The position numbers were made by a program, and so were the translations under genes. From assembly GCA_902628375.1 (NCBI GenBank), contig CACOMS010000005.1, positions 1-64,000 of the forward strand: a stretch of 64,000 nt of DNA, read 5' to 3'. The stretch is from an uncultured SAR86 cluster bacterium. Lineage in GTDB: Bacteria > Pseudomonadota > Gammaproteobacteria > Magnimaribacterales > Magnimaribacteraceae. Of this stretch, positions 26,774 through 36,302 are shown piece after piece (the stretch's first letter is position 1; every line of letters starts with the position of its first letter). The notes beneath the pieces were generated by a model. The model ran no database searches and had not been told where the DNA came from. It saw only the letters and a list, made by a program, of their open reading frames with translations.

Positions 26774-27349
26774 TCAGCTTTTAGAAAAGAATAATTCTTT
26801 TTCAACAGCACTACAGATCTCATGTCCTAATGCAGAATGTATTTCCTGTATTAGGGCTGTATTATTATCAGGGACTATGAAACAGATATCACAAAGTTCG
26901 GACATCTTTCCTCCATCATTACCACTAAAGCCTAAACTTACAACTTTCTTTTCTTTAGCTGATTCAAGAGCGCAGACTATATTCTCAGAATTTCCACTAG
27001 TAGAATAAGCAAAAAATATATCTCCTTCTTTGGTAAGAGTTTCTATTTGTCTTTTAAATACTTCTTTGTACCCAAAGTCATTCGTCCATGCTGTAATAAA
27101 TGAGCTATCTACCGTCAAGGCCATAGATTTTATACCAGGTCTAAAATTGTGATGACTCAATGTAGCTATATATTCTGCACTCATGTGTTGAGACTCTGCT
27201 GCGCTTCCTCCATTGCCTGCAAAAAACAGCATGCCTTCATTTTTTATAGATTCAGTAATTTTTTTAACTGCAGAATTAAAATCATCATTAAAATCATTTC
27301 CTATCTTATCTATAAGGTATCTTCTTTTTTCTAGAGCTTCAGAAAACAT
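26774..27349 (-). CDS. gmhA: Phosphoheptose isomerase (SIS domain)
   Basis: Converts sedoheptulose 7-phosphate to D-glycero-D-manno-heptose 7-phosphate for the LPS core. It is 191 residues, the usual GmhA size. SIS-domain features are FFAGNGGSAAESQHMSAEY, YSTSGNSENI and the C-terminal IQEIHSALGHEICSAVE with the catalytic Glu and His. A DiaA-like SIS protein is the main alternative, but the active-site residues favour GmhA. It lies 5 bases after a DUF1295 gene. Confidence 0.85.
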   Translation of the reverse strand: MFSEALEKRRYLIDKIGNDFNDDFNSAVKKITESIKNEGMLFFAGNGGSAAESQHMSAEYIATLSHHNFRPGIKSMALTVDSSFITAWTNDFGYKEVFKRQIETLTKEGDIFFAYSTSGNSENIVCALESAKEKKVVSLGFSGNDGGKMSELCDICFIVPDNNTALIQEIHSALGHEICSAVEKELFFSKS

Positions 27350-27354
27350 AACTT

Positions 27355-28239
27355 TTATTTTATTTTTAGTTTAGGAATTAGCATAGGGGTATTTTTTAGG
27401 TACTCTTGGTAGGCTTCATTATCTTTCCATTTTTTCTTAGCCCTGGCTTCTTGCATAGAAACCCCAGATATCTTAGTTAACAAAATAAAGACGAATACAG
27501 GCGATATAAGAGTGATAAGCTGTAAACCACTTAAAACTGGTAGAGACATTAGAGTTATTCCCAGCCATAGAGTTATTTCTCCAAAATAATTAGGATGTCT
27601 AGATCTCTTCCAAAGACCTTCATTTATGAAATTATTAGCATTGTCAGGATTAGATCTGAATCTAGATTTTTGATTATCAGCTATTACTTCTGTAACAAAA
27701 CCTATAAGCCAAAGAGACAAACCAATAATGTCTAGGGGATGAGAAAAAAGGTCGACATTTTTTCCTGAAGTTATGGCTGCAAGACCAGCACACATAGTAA
27801 CAAACACCCAAAGTCCACCTAATGTCCAAGTAAAAAGAAACCACCAGAATTTAGTTTTCATCACATTAAAGCGGTTATCTCTTCCTTCTCTTTTTACTCT
27901 CAGAAATAAGAATGAACCAAGTCTAATTGCCCAAATAGTAATCAAGGAGGCAATAATAATTGATCTAAGACTCAGGTCTGTTGAAAGAGCTACTAGATAG
28001 AGTGAAACAACACAAGTCATCACATAAGAGATTGACCCCATTAGATCAAAATAATGCTCTGTTTGTTTAATCATGGAAGGAATAAATACAATCCAATGAA
28101 TAATGAAGGGTATGCATGCACAAAGGATGAATAAAGGATATCCATTAAGGACTAGTGACCCTACACTTCCAACATAACCAATAATTAGGCCAACTGAAAG
28201 AGTTGCAATAATAGATAAAATAGATGCTTTATTAGTCAT
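27355..28239 (-). CDS. DUF1295 membrane protein (steroid 5-alpha-reductase-like)
   Basis: A 294-residue protein with about eight membrane helices. The C-terminal core has GLWKRSRHPNYFGEITLWLG, the RHPNYxGE cofactor-binding motif of DUF1295/steroid-reductase-like enzymes, followed by a cytosolic tail ending in TPMLIPKLKIK. Function unknown; other superfamily members reduce double bonds or methylate using NADPH or SAM. It overlaps the fatty-acid oxidation gene by one base. Confidence 0.85.
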   Translation of the reverse strand: MTNKASILSIIATLSVGLIIGYVGSVGSLVLNGYPLFILCACIPFIIHWIVFIPSMIKQTEHYFDLMGSISYVMTCVVSLYLVALSTDLSLRSIIIASLITIWAIRLGSFLFLRVKREGRDNRFNVMKTKFWWFLFTWTLGGLWVFVTMCAGLAAITSGKNVDLFSHPLDIIGLSLWLIGFVTEVIADNQKSRFRSNPDNANNFINEGLWKRSRHPNYFGEITLWLGITLMSLPVLSGLQLITLISPVFVFILLTKISGVSMQEARAKKKWKDNEAYQEYLKNTPMLIPKLKIK

Positions 28240-30314
28240 TACACAAAGATATTTATTTTTTCTTCAACTACCCGTTCCAAATAAGGTGATGGAGTAAAAT
28301 CTGGTCCAAATTTCTCTTCCATTTGCTTTAATCCCTCAAGTATTTTATCAAAACCAATCAAGCTGCCATAAAACATAGGCCCTCCCTCATAAATTGGCCA
28401 ACCGTAACCATATACCCACACAACATCTATATCGCTTGCTCTGATAGCCATTCCTTCTTCTAATATCTTAAAGCCTTCATTAATCATTGGGTAAAGGCAT
28501 CTTTCTAGAATTTCTTCTTTAGTAACATCTCTTAACCTTATTTGTCTTGTTTCAGCAAAATCTCGAATAATTTGTTCTACCTCAGGGTCCGGAGATTTAT
28601 TTCTATTTTCATCATATAGGTAAAAACCTTTCCTTGATTTTTGACCTAATCTACCAGCCTCGCAGAGAAGATCTCTTAATGTCTCTCCTTTAGATGTTTC
28701 TTTATTCCATCCTATATCTAGTCCAGCTAGGTCAGACATGGCAAAAGGCCCCATAGGAAAACCAAAATCATATAAAGCATCGTCTATTTCCCAAGGCAAA
28801 GCACCTTCTAAAATAAGTTTATTAGCTTCTCTTTGTCGCTGAGCTAAAATCCTATTTCCCACAAACCCTGGACAAACTCCAACTACAGCAGCTATTTTAT
28901 TTATTTTTTTAGCAATAGCTAAAGAACTAGCAACTACTGATTTAGATGTCTTTTCTCCTCTAACTATCTCAAGTAATCTCATTACATTAGCTGGACTAAA
29001 GAAATGAAGTCCAATTACATCTTCTGGTCTAGAAGTTTCCGCGGCTATTTCATTCACATTAAGAGCAGATGTATTTGAAGCTAAAATTGCACCTTCTTTA
29101 GCAATTGAATCAAGCTGCTTGAATATATCTTTTTTAAGATCCATATTTTCAAAAACTGCCTCAATAATTAGATCGCAGTCATTTAGTGAACCCAAGGAGG
29201 TTTGGCCATTTATCAGACCCATTCTTTTTTCTACATCATTTTCTGAGATTCTTCCTTTCCTTGCAGTATTTTCGTAGTTCCTTCTCATTACTGAGATTCC
29301 TCTTTCTAACCTTTCTTCATTCTGCTCGATAATGGTGACAGGTATCCCTACATTGGCAAAGTTCATAGATATACCGCCGCCCATAGTTCCTGCTCCAATC
29401 ACACCAACTTTTTTTATTTCCTTAATGGACTCATCTTTTGAGATATCAGGAACTTTATTCGCTTGTCTTTCAGAGAAAAACGCATACCTTTGTGCTGCAG
29501 ATTGACTTCCTGTCATTAATTTAGTGAAAAGCTCTCTCTCTACTTTTATTCCTTCATCAAAAGGTTTATTAACTGCTGCTTCAACACATTGAATATTATA
29601 TTCTGGAGCTAAAAATCCCCTGGTTTTCCTGGCTATAGATTTTCTGAAATTAGAAAATAATTCTTCATTACCTCTATCTTTATTAATTTTCTCATCGTTA
29701 TCTCTTACTTTTACTAATGGTCTTTTCTCATTGATTATTTGATTAGCAAAATTAACAGCATCTTCTAATAGAGAATCTTCATTTGCTATTTCATCAACTA
29801 GGCCCATTTCAAGGCATTGATTTGCTGGAATATGGGCTCCAGAAGTCATCATTTCCATAGCCTTTTGAGCTCCAACTATACGAGGTAATCTTTGAGTACC
29901 TCCTGCGCCTGGTAAGAGTCCCAAATTTACTTCAGGAAGACCACACTTTGAAGAGGGAACAGCAATTCTGTAATGACAAGTAAGTGCAACTTCTAATCCG
30001 CCCCCTAGAGCAGTACCATGTATAGCTGAAACTATAGGTTTAGGTGAGCTTTCAATCATATCTTGTACTTCATAAAGTGAAGGACCTTTTGGTTCTTGAC
30101 CAAATTCCGAAATATCTGCTCCTGCTATAAAAGTTCTTCCTTCACAAATAATTACAATTGCTTCAACTTCTTCATTTTCAATTGCAGATTTAACGCCAAT
30201 ATGAAGACCTTCTCTCACATTAGCTGATAATGCATTAACTGGAGGTGAGTTTAATGTTAAAACTGCTATTCTAGAGTCCACATCTAGATTTGTTACTTCA
30301 TTTAATGAAGGCAT
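28239..30314 (-). CDS. Bifunctional enoyl-CoA hydratase / 3-hydroxyacyl-CoA dehydrogenase
   Basis: A 691-residue fusion for the middle steps of fatty acid beta-oxidation. The N-terminal crotonase domain (about 1-200) shows TFIAGADISEFG, GTALGGGLEVALTCHYR and the catalytic Glu in GLPEVNLGLLPGAGG. The NAD-binding dehydrogenase begins near residue 300 with VGVIGAGTMGGG, followed by the catalytic His in GLHFFSPANVM. Two C-terminal helical dehydrogenase domains follow. The order matches peroxisomal-type multifunctional enzymes and FadJ-like bacterial proteins. No thiolase is adjacent. A GGGAG Shine-Dalgarno precedes the ATG. Confidence 0.9.
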   Translation of the reverse strand: MPSLNEVTNLDVDSRIAVLTLNSPPVNALSANVREGLHIGVKSAIENEEVEAIVIICEGRTFIAGADISEFGQEPKGPSLYEVQDMIESSPKPIVSAIHGTALGGGLEVALTCHYRIAVPSSKCGLPEVNLGLLPGAGGTQRLPRIVGAQKAMEMMTSGAHIPANQCLEMGLVDEIANEDSLLEDAVNFANQIINEKRPLVKVRDNDEKINKDRGNEELFSNFRKSIARKTRGFLAPEYNIQCVEAAVNKPFDEGIKVERELFTKLMTGSQSAAQRYAFFSERQANKVPDISKDESIKEIKKVGVIGAGTMGGGISMNFANVGIPVTIIEQNEERLERGISVMRRNYENTARKGRISENDVEKRMGLINGQTSLGSLNDCDLIIEAVFENMDLKKDIFKQLDSIAKEGAILASNTSALNVNEIAAETSRPEDVIGLHFFSPANVMRLLEIVRGEKTSKSVVASSLAIAKKINKIAAVVGVCPGFVGNRILAQRQREANKLILEGALPWEIDDALYDFGFPMGPFAMSDLAGLDIGWNKETSKGETLRDLLCEAGRLGQKSRKGFYLYDENRNKSPDPEVEQIIRDFAETRQIRLRDVTKEEILERCLYPMINEGFKILEEGMAIRASDIDVVWVYGYGWPIYEGGPMFYGSLIGFDKILEGLKQMEEKFGPDFTPSPYLERVVEEKINIFV

Positions 30315-30383
30315 ATTTACTCCCTAAATTATTAAACAGAAACATACTCTAGCCTAAGACTGAGATTAATGGAATCTACTAGA

Positions 30384-31118
30384 TTAAATTTGAACTTTGT
30401 CTCCTGCAGAACTAAAAACCTTTATGTCCAAGTCTTCAAAATTCATTGGATTCAGTCTCTTTATTTTCAGTAATCTACTAACAAGTCCTTTTGTTAAGTA
30501 TGGTTTTGTGCCGGTTAACATCAGTTTTTTTGATTTCAAGGTATCTACTGTTTTTAAGGCTCGTGACTCGTTCATTGACAGCTCTAATAATCCTAAAAAT
30601 TTAACTGATTCAGCAGTTATTATTGCAACATCACTTTGAATCCTATTCTTTTTTAATTGTTTTAAATCCACATTATGTCCTTCATGGTATACAGATTTAC
30701 CATCTTCATTAGAGATTAATAAAGAGAACGCAGATCTGTTATAAGGAAATCCTGCAGGAAATGAAGAAAAGGTAAATGGACCTATCTCATTTATGTCTTC
30801 TATTTGCTTAAAGGGGTTATTAATATTTCGCTTTTTTAATATCTTTCTTACATTTTTTGTGGAGTAAATGATTTTATCTGTCCCAAGTTGCTCTAAAGAG
30901 GGAACATGAAGGTGATCTGCAAAGGGTGCAGTTATTATTATGGCTTTTACTTTTTCTATTTCTTCTTCTTTAAGAGAGTGTGATCCGTATCTTTTTCTTT
31001 GCAAAAAAAATGAAGAGTAAGGGTTAAGTTTATTATCTAACCATGGATCAATGAGAATTCCATAGTCAAATTCTTCAATGTACCAGCTTTGATAGTCATC
31101 AGCTTTTTTAACCAACAT
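30384..31118 (-). CDS. Metallo-beta-lactamase-fold protein with incomplete metal motif
   Basis: A 244-residue UlaG-like MBL-fold protein. The core motif normally THxHxDH reads TAPFADH here (A64, F66, D68, H69), so the first two metal-binding histidines are missing, while D68, H69 and a later His in YHEGHNVD remain. Activity may be lost or use one metal. It follows an FAD monooxygenase gene by 5 bases and probably shares its operon. The fold call is supported by ILIDPWLDN near the N-terminus. Confidence 0.7.
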   Translation of the reverse strand: MLVKKADDYQSWYIEEFDYGILIDPWLDNKLNPYSSFFLQRKRYGSHSLKEEEIEKVKAIIITAPFADHLHVPSLEQLGTDKIIYSTKNVRKILKKRNINNPFKQIEDINEIGPFTFSSFPAGFPYNRSAFSLLISNEDGKSVYHEGHNVDLKQLKKNRIQSDVAIITAESVKFLGLLELSMNESRALKTVDTLKSKKLMLTGTKPYLTKGLVSRLLKIKRLNPMNFEDLDIKVFSSAGDKVQI

Positions 31119-31123
31119 AACTA

Positions 31124-32344
31124 CTAAACTTTAATTTCTACCTCTGTTTTTCCATAAAATATTAAGTTTGCTATCTTTGATAATATTTTCCTAACAAATC
31201 GAGATTTGCTAATAGTTCTAATATTTTTAATCAAAAAGGTTGTAGTAGTGGATTGTTTTCTAACTATAGTGGTCGGTCTTTTTTGAAAATCTTGTACTGC
31301 GATGACCTCAGGAAGTCTTTCTTTTTCTATTTCAAGAAAAGCATCATCGATAGCTTTATTAGAATGATCTTTTTTTAATAGAGGTACTAAATGATTCGCT
31401 GCTACTATTGCATCTCTTAAAGCAATATTTATGCCTTGCCCTCCCACCGGATTCATCATGTGTGCAGCATCACCCAAAAGTAAAACTCCATTTTTATTCC
31501 AGGATTTACACCTATCTATTCCTACGTCTAAAACAAATTTATTTGAAATATTACCCTTACTTTTCTCTAAATGATCAAATAATTCTGGAGGACAAGTTTT
31601 TTGAATCTCAGAAATCCAAGCCTCCTCTCCTTGTTTATTTAATTCCTTATAAGAACCCTTGGCAATGATCCAGCCAATCTGCAATTTATCGTCATAACAA
31701 GCAGGGCAAACCATCAAGCCATTTGGAACAATATTTGCAAATGCAGTACCTCTTTTTAAGAAATCATGAGGGTAGGGAATCTTAAACCAAATAATATCTA
31801 TTATCTGTTTATAATCCTTTATTTCAAAATTAAGCCTTCTTCTTAAGGTTGATGATCTTCCATCACATCCTATTATGACTTTAGCTCGTATATTAAATTC
31901 TTGATTATTATTTACAAGACAAAGACCATTAACTCTTCCTTCCTGATAGGTTACATCTTTAACTCGATGTCCTCTATAAAATCCAAAGTTTTCATACTTT
32001 TGGCATTGTTGAATCATATACTCCAAAAGAGCTGGCTGCGACACCCATATTAACCCGTCTTCGAATCCAGGAGGATCTGGGTCTATAAGATGCTTGCCTC
32101 GATAATATACAGTAATTCTGCGATTTACCTCCATTGGTATTTCCATCTTCTTAAGATCAAAGCCTATATCCTTTAGTGCTTGATAGCCAGTTGGCATAAT
32201 TCCTTCACCTCTGAATTCTTTAGAAAAATCAGATTGTCTTTCTACTAGAGCAGTTTTAATTCCTCTAGATGCAAAGATATTTGCAAGTGCTGCTCCTGCT
32301 GGCCCAGCGCCACAAATTGCTACATCATATACTTTTGGTGACAT
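31124..32344 (-). CDS. FAD-dependent aromatic monooxygenase-like protein
   Basis: A 406-residue class A flavoprotein monooxygenase (PHBH/UbiH fold). FAD-binding GAGPAGAALANIFASRG at the N-terminus, the middle VIIGCDGRSSTLRR, and LLGDAAHMMNPVGGQGINIALRDA near residue 285. Substrate unknown; the family hydroxylates aromatic or polyene compounds. ATG 32344 is preferred to an in-frame TTG one codon earlier; it overlaps the PhyH stop by one base (TGATG). The C-terminus is basic and hydrophobic, which may bind membrane. Confidence 0.85.
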   Translation of the reverse strand: MSPKVYDVAICGAGPAGAALANIFASRGIKTALVERQSDFSKEFRGEGIMPTGYQALKDIGFDLKKMEIPMEVNRRITVYYRGKHLIDPDPPGFEDGLIWVSQPALLEYMIQQCQKYENFGFYRGHRVKDVTYQEGRVNGLCLVNNNQEFNIRAKVIIGCDGRSSTLRRRLNFEIKDYKQIIDIIWFKIPYPHDFLKRGTAFANIVPNGLMVCPACYDDKLQIGWIIAKGSYKELNKQGEEAWISEIQKTCPPELFDHLEKSKGNISNKFVLDVGIDRCKSWNKNGVLLLGDAAHMMNPVGGQGINIALRDAIVAANHLVPLLKKDHSNKAIDDAFLEIEKERLPEVIAVQDFQKRPTTIVRKQSTTTTFLIKNIRTISKSRFVRKILSKIANLIFYGKTEVEIKV

Positions 32345-33219
32345 CAACTAGACCCATCAACAAGCTCTTTAGGACTAACAAAATTATCGTATTTAGATTT
32401 CTCACCAAATAACTCTTCAGGCGAAACAAGCTCTAAGTTATCTTTCTCATTAGGTGAGCTAAAATAACCTAAAACATATCCTGCTCTTGAGTAACCCATT
32501 AATGATCTTAGCTTCGGATCCAAATTTTTTGCTATTTCTGTAGGACAAGATAAATACTGGTTTTCTTGTTGTCTTAGCCAACTTAAAGAGTAATGTATAA
32601 ATGCACCTAGCCTAGGTGAATTTGTTTGATTCATTCCTCCTCCATGCAGTACAGTACCTGTATATAAGAGAACTGATCCAGGATTCATTTCAGCATAGGA
32701 TATTTCTTCTTGAAGAGGCTCTCTGCCTTTATCCCAAGTATGAGAACCTGGCACAACTTGAGTAGCTCCATTTTCTTTTGTAAATTCAGATACTGCCCAA
32801 ACACAGCCTAGTAAAGGCTCTATTTTTCTTGGAATGAATCCTCCATACATGCCCCTATCTCTATGTAGTATTTGAGGTTTCTCATCTGGCCCAATACTAA
32901 CTGCTTGAGTCAAGTTTATTTGATAGTCATCACAAAATGGGCCTAAAAATCCATCCAAGACTTTTTTGATTAGAGGATTCATGGCCAATTCCCTAATGGA
33001 AGGAGATCTAGCTATTAAAGCACCTATTCTTTGGGTCTTTAACCCTGAAAATTCACTTTTACCGCTTTTAGTCTTTTCAAAATAAGGTTTTAACTCACTA
33101 TCAATTGCTTTTATGAGATTTTTTGAAACAAGATTATCAATTATTACAACTGCATGAATCTTTAGCGCCTCTAAAACTTCTTTTTCTGAGCAAGTGCTAT
33201 TCAAATGCTTGATACTCAC
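32344..33219 (-). CDS. Phytanoyl-CoA dioxygenase (PhyH) family protein
   Basis: A 291-residue Fe(II)/2-oxoglutarate-dependent oxygenase. The metal triad is visible as HRDRG (His-x-Asp) near residue 118 and the distal His in TVLHGGG near residue 192; the 2-oxoglutarate-binding Arg is likely the one in SPRLGAF. PhyH proteins hydroxylate lipids or small molecules. It starts the PhyH/FAD-monooxygenase/MBL minus-strand set, directly beside tRNA-Cys on the other strand. The joint pathway is unknown. Confidence 0.85.
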   Translation of the reverse strand: MSIKHLNSTCSEKEVLEALKIHAVVIIDNLVSKNLIKAIDSELKPYFEKTKSGKSEFSGLKTQRIGALIARSPSIRELAMNPLIKKVLDGFLGPFCDDYQINLTQAVSIGPDEKPQILHRDRGMYGGFIPRKIEPLLGCVWAVSEFTKENGATQVVPGSHTWDKGREPLQEEISYAEMNPGSVLLYTGTVLHGGGMNQTNSPRLGAFIHYSLSWLRQQENQYLSCPTEIAKNLDPKLRSLMGYSRAGYVLGYFSSPNEKDNLELVSPEELFGEKSKYDNFVSPKELVDGSS

Positions 33220-33283
33220 ATGTCTAAGTTTATCTTAAATATTCTTGCTTTAGTTAATGTTTCAATTAAACTTCTCAACTAAA

Positions 33284-33354
33284 GGCTGGATGGCAGAGTG
33301 GTTATGCAGAGGCCTGCAAAGCCTTGTACGCCGGTTCGATTCCGGCTTCAGCCT
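33284..33354 (+). tRNA. tRNA-Cys (GCA)
   Basis: The 71-base sequence folds as a cloverleaf. The 7-bp acceptor stem is GGCTGGA with TTCAGCC (one G-U pair), the anticodon is GCA in the loop of GGCCTGCAAAGCC, and the T arm is CCGGTTCGATTCCGG. CCA is not encoded (the sequence continues TCAG). It sits at the left border of the polysaccharide region, 20 bases before the wzc start. Confidence 0.95.
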
Positions 33355-33373
33355 CAGAAATTACTCTTTAGTG

Positions 33374-35491
33374 ATGTATCAAGAAGAAATTAGTCAAAAC
33401 AATCAAATAAGAATAGGGAATTTATTTAGATTGCTTCTAATGCAAACAAAATTAATTGTTTTTTCGGTTGGAATTGTTTTTATTATTTGGCTTTTATATT
33501 TCATATTCTCAGAAAGAACATACGCAGTAAGGAGTGTTCTTCAAGTAGAGCCTTCCATTCAAGGACAAGAAGTAACAAATCTGGTTAATATCTCAAATTC
33601 TGGTTCTGTCAATTTAAACCAACAAACTATTCTTTATAAAACTAGAACCAATATTTTAACTTTAATAGAAACTTTAAACCTAAATATAGGCATAAAAGAT
33701 ATTAATGATGAATTTCTTAAAATTAATTCAGATTCATTTAAATTAGAAATAAAAGAAATTAAAAGTGGTGAAAGAGTTCAATTAAACCTTATTTTAGAAA
33801 AGGATCATTTTAATTTAAGTGATTTAAATAAAAATCCTATTTTATCTAATATTCCATATGACAAAGCATATGAAGACGAAGAGATCTCCATTTTTATAAA
33901 AGATAATTCGTTTGATAAGACTAAAGAATATCAGATATCTTATAGACAAAAAGAGGATTTAGTTAATTCTTATAAGAGTAGACTCTCGGTATCTAATATA
34001 GAGTCAAATAGAGGTTTTTATTCCCCAGGCGGAGGTCTAATGATGGTCTCTTTTATTACAGCTGATACAGAACGAGGACTTAGAATAGTAGATGAAGCAA
34101 ATAAAATATTCATAGAAAGAGGTTTAAAAAATAAATCAGAGAAAGCTAGTTTGGCCATAGAATTTATAGACGAACGCCTCTCGAATATGGAGAATCTTTT
34201 AGTTCTTGAAAAAGAGAGATTGAATCAATTTCAAATGAGAAATATTACAGTTGATGTAGATTTAGAAATAAAAGAAGTTCTTCAAAGCTTAACTAATATT
34301 CAGGAAAAATTAACAGTCCTTGAGCTAGAAGAAGCCAAAACAAGAACTTCTTATACTGCTGAAAACCCTCTGTATTCTAATATTTTATCGCAAAAAAATG
34401 TTCTCCTAGAAGAAAAAACATTAATTGAAGAGAAAATAAAAGAAATGCCCATTGCAAATCAAGAGTACATAGATTTGTATAGGAATTTAGAGGTAACTCA
34501 AGGTCTTTACAATGAGCTCCTTAATAAGAAATTAAATTACTCTATTCTTGAAGCTAGCACTTTAGGGAATGTGAGGGTGATCGATGATGCTTATGTCTCT
34601 TCTAGAGTATCGCCTAGACTATCTAGAGGAGTAATCTTTTTATTCTTTGCAGGAATCTTTTCATGTTTATTAGCTCTCATAAGAGGGTTATATTTTTCTC
34701 CCATTACTAATCCAGCTGAAATAAGTGATAGTGGAATTCATGAACCTCTAGTTGGCATAATGCCATCTTCACAAGACTTTGAAACAGACAAGAACTTTAT
34801 TCAATCACTAGAGTCACTTGTTGTAAATACGAGGTTATTAGCTAAAGACAAGGGAACAGAAGGGAAGAGTAAAATTATTCTAATTACAAGTGCCTCCGCG
34901 TCAAACGGAAAATCATTGACTTCAAGAATGCTTGCAAGGGGACTTGCTGACTTAGGCCATAAAACCCTGCTAATAGATGGAGACCTAAAACAAGGAGATC
35001 AACATAAAGCTTTTGAAATTAAAACTATAACTCAAGATGAAATTCTAAAAATCAAAGAATTAAAAGATCTTGAGAGTTATTTTATTCAAGACGATCTATG
35101 TGTTCTTCCAAGGCTATCAAGACTAAAAAGCTCCTTTAAATGGTTAGATAGTTCAATCTTTCAAGATTTCCTAGAGAATCTAGCTCTGCCTAATTTCGAA
35201 TACATTATTATAGATACAGCACCTCTATTGTCAGTCTCTGACACCTCACTTCTTATAAACAAATCTGATGTAAACTTTATGGTGGTTAGACATGACCTAA
35301 CTAGGATAAACGAATTAAAACAGTCAATTGATATAGTTAATCAGTTAGGTTCAGCATTTGATGGTTACATTTACAATGATTATAAGAGACCGTCAGGTTA
35401 TTATGGTTATTATCAATATTATGGAAATTATTCTTATCAATACTATGCAGATAAATACTTATATACATCCTATGATTACAAAAATGAATAA
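33374..35491 (+). CDS. wzc: Wzc-like polysaccharide co-polymerase / BY-kinase
   Basis: A 705-residue inner-membrane tyrosine autokinase controlling capsule or exopolysaccharide chain length and export. The N-terminal Wzz domain (first membrane helix about 22-48) and long coiled-coil periplasmic part end with the GNVR motif and the second helix near 417-440. The cytoplasmic kinase has a P-loop around K513 in SNGKSLTS, a Walker A' LLIDGDLKQGD and Walker B YIIIDTAPLL, then a Tyr-rich tail. I start at ATG 33374; any reading further upstream would run through tRNA-Cys. The P-loop lacks the usual PGEGKS. Confidence 0.92.
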   Translation: MYQEEISQNNQIRIGNLFRLLLMQTKLIVFSVGIVFIIWLLYFIFSERTYAVRSVLQVEPSIQGQEVTNLVNISNSGSVNLNQQTILYKTRTNILTLIETLNLNIGIKDINDEFLKINSDSFKLEIKEIKSGERVQLNLILEKDHFNLSDLNKNPILSNIPYDKAYEDEEISIFIKDNSFDKTKEYQISYRQKEDLVNSYKSRLSVSNIESNRGFYSPGGGLMMVSFITADTERGLRIVDEANKIFIERGLKNKSEKASLAIEFIDERLSNMENLLVLEKERLNQFQMRNITVDVDLEIKEVLQSLTNIQEKLTVLELEEAKTRTSYTAENPLYSNILSQKNVLLEEKTLIEEKIKEMPIANQEYIDLYRNLEVTQGLYNELLNKKLNYSILEASTLGNVRVIDDAYVSSRVSPRLSRGVIFLFFAGIFSCLLALIRGLYFSPITNPAEISDSGIHEPLVGIMPSSQDFETDKNFIQSLESLVVNTRLLAKDKGTEGKSKIILITSASASNGKSLTSRMLARGLADLGHKTLLIDGDLKQGDQHKAFEIKTITQDEILKIKELKDLESYFIQDDLCVLPRLSRLKSSFKWLDSSIFQDFLENLALPNFEYIIIDTAPLLSVSDTSLLINKSDVNFMVVRHDLTRINELKQSIDIVNQLGSAFDGYIYNDYKRPSGYYGYYQYYGNYSYQYYADKYLYTSYDYKNE

Positions 35492-36293
35492 GATCTTTTC
35501 ATTCTCAGTTTTGGTTTTTCTAGCTTCTTGTTCCCTTTCTCCTGGAATGAATATGGAATCAGATGCAAGTTGGATTTCTCCAAAGAATGATTTTGTATTA
35601 GTTGGAAAGGAAGAAAAAAAGAAAATATTCATAAAGGAATTAACATTTGAAACTATTAAAGATAATTCTTATATTAAAACGCCTTATAAGATAGGAATTG
35701 GGGATAAGCTCAGTGTAGTAGTTTGGGGCCTTCCTGAAGTATTCCCCATGGTAAACATGACATCTGACCAGGCTCTAAGAGTTGTAAATACTGATGGAAC
35801 AATATTTTTCCCATACGCAGGCTCTGTAAAAGCTTTAGGACTAACACAGGTAGAGTTAAGGGACAGACTAACGGATAAACTTTCTAAAAACTTTAAAGAC
35901 CCACAATTAGATGTTTCCATAGCAAGATTTGAGTCTCAGAGAGTTTACTTAATAGGCGAAGTTACTAGCCCACAAAAGCTCAATATAACTGAAACACCTC
36001 TTTCTTTAGCTGATGCCTTGGGTCAAGTTAGAGGCCTAAATACAAACACTTCAGCTGCTGATCAAGTTTTTGTTATAAGGCAAGCAGCAAAAAATAAATC
36101 TAACGAAGCACAGATCTTTAGAGCAGATTTATCTAATCCAGCTTATCTATTACTTGCAGGAGAATTCTACTTAGCTCCACAAGATATTATCTACGTAAAT
36201 GCTAAAGGTACCACAAGGTGGAATAGAGTTATTTCGCAGTTCTTTCCTTTTTCTAGCTTCCTGAATAGTTTGGATAATTTAGCTAATGACTAA
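35484..36293 (+). CDS. wza: Wza-like outer-membrane polysaccharide export lipoprotein
   Basis: A 269-residue lipoprotein forming or contributing to the export channel. The signal peptide ends in lipobox LASC (Cys16). The polysaccharide export (Poly_export) domain begins YKIGIGDKLSVVVWGLPE and is followed by one SLBB-type domain with VYLIGEVTSPQKLN. It is shorter than E. coli Wza (about 380 residues), with fewer SLBB repeats and no clear C-terminal amphipathic helix. ATG 35484 overlaps the wzc stop by 8 bases and yields the lipobox. Confidence 0.9.
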   Translation: MNKIFSFSVLVFLASCSLSPGMNMESDASWISPKNDFVLVGKEEKKKIFIKELTFETIKDNSYIKTPYKIGIGDKLSVVVWGLPEVFPMVNMTSDQALRVVNTDGTIFFPYAGSVKALGLTQVELRDRLTDKLSKNFKDPQLDVSIARFESQRVYLIGEVTSPQKLNITETPLSLADALGQVRGLNTNTSAADQVFVIRQAAKNKSNEAQIFRADLSNPAYLLLAGEFYLAPQDIIYVNAKGTTRWNRVISQFFPFSSFLNSLDNLAND

Positions 36294-36302
36294 GAGGAAG
36301 AG

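Noticed and set aside
33257-33373. N-terminal extension of wzc reading through tRNA-Cys
   Set aside because: The open frame crosses a complete tRNA gene; ATG 33374 gives a normal Wzz-type N-terminus.
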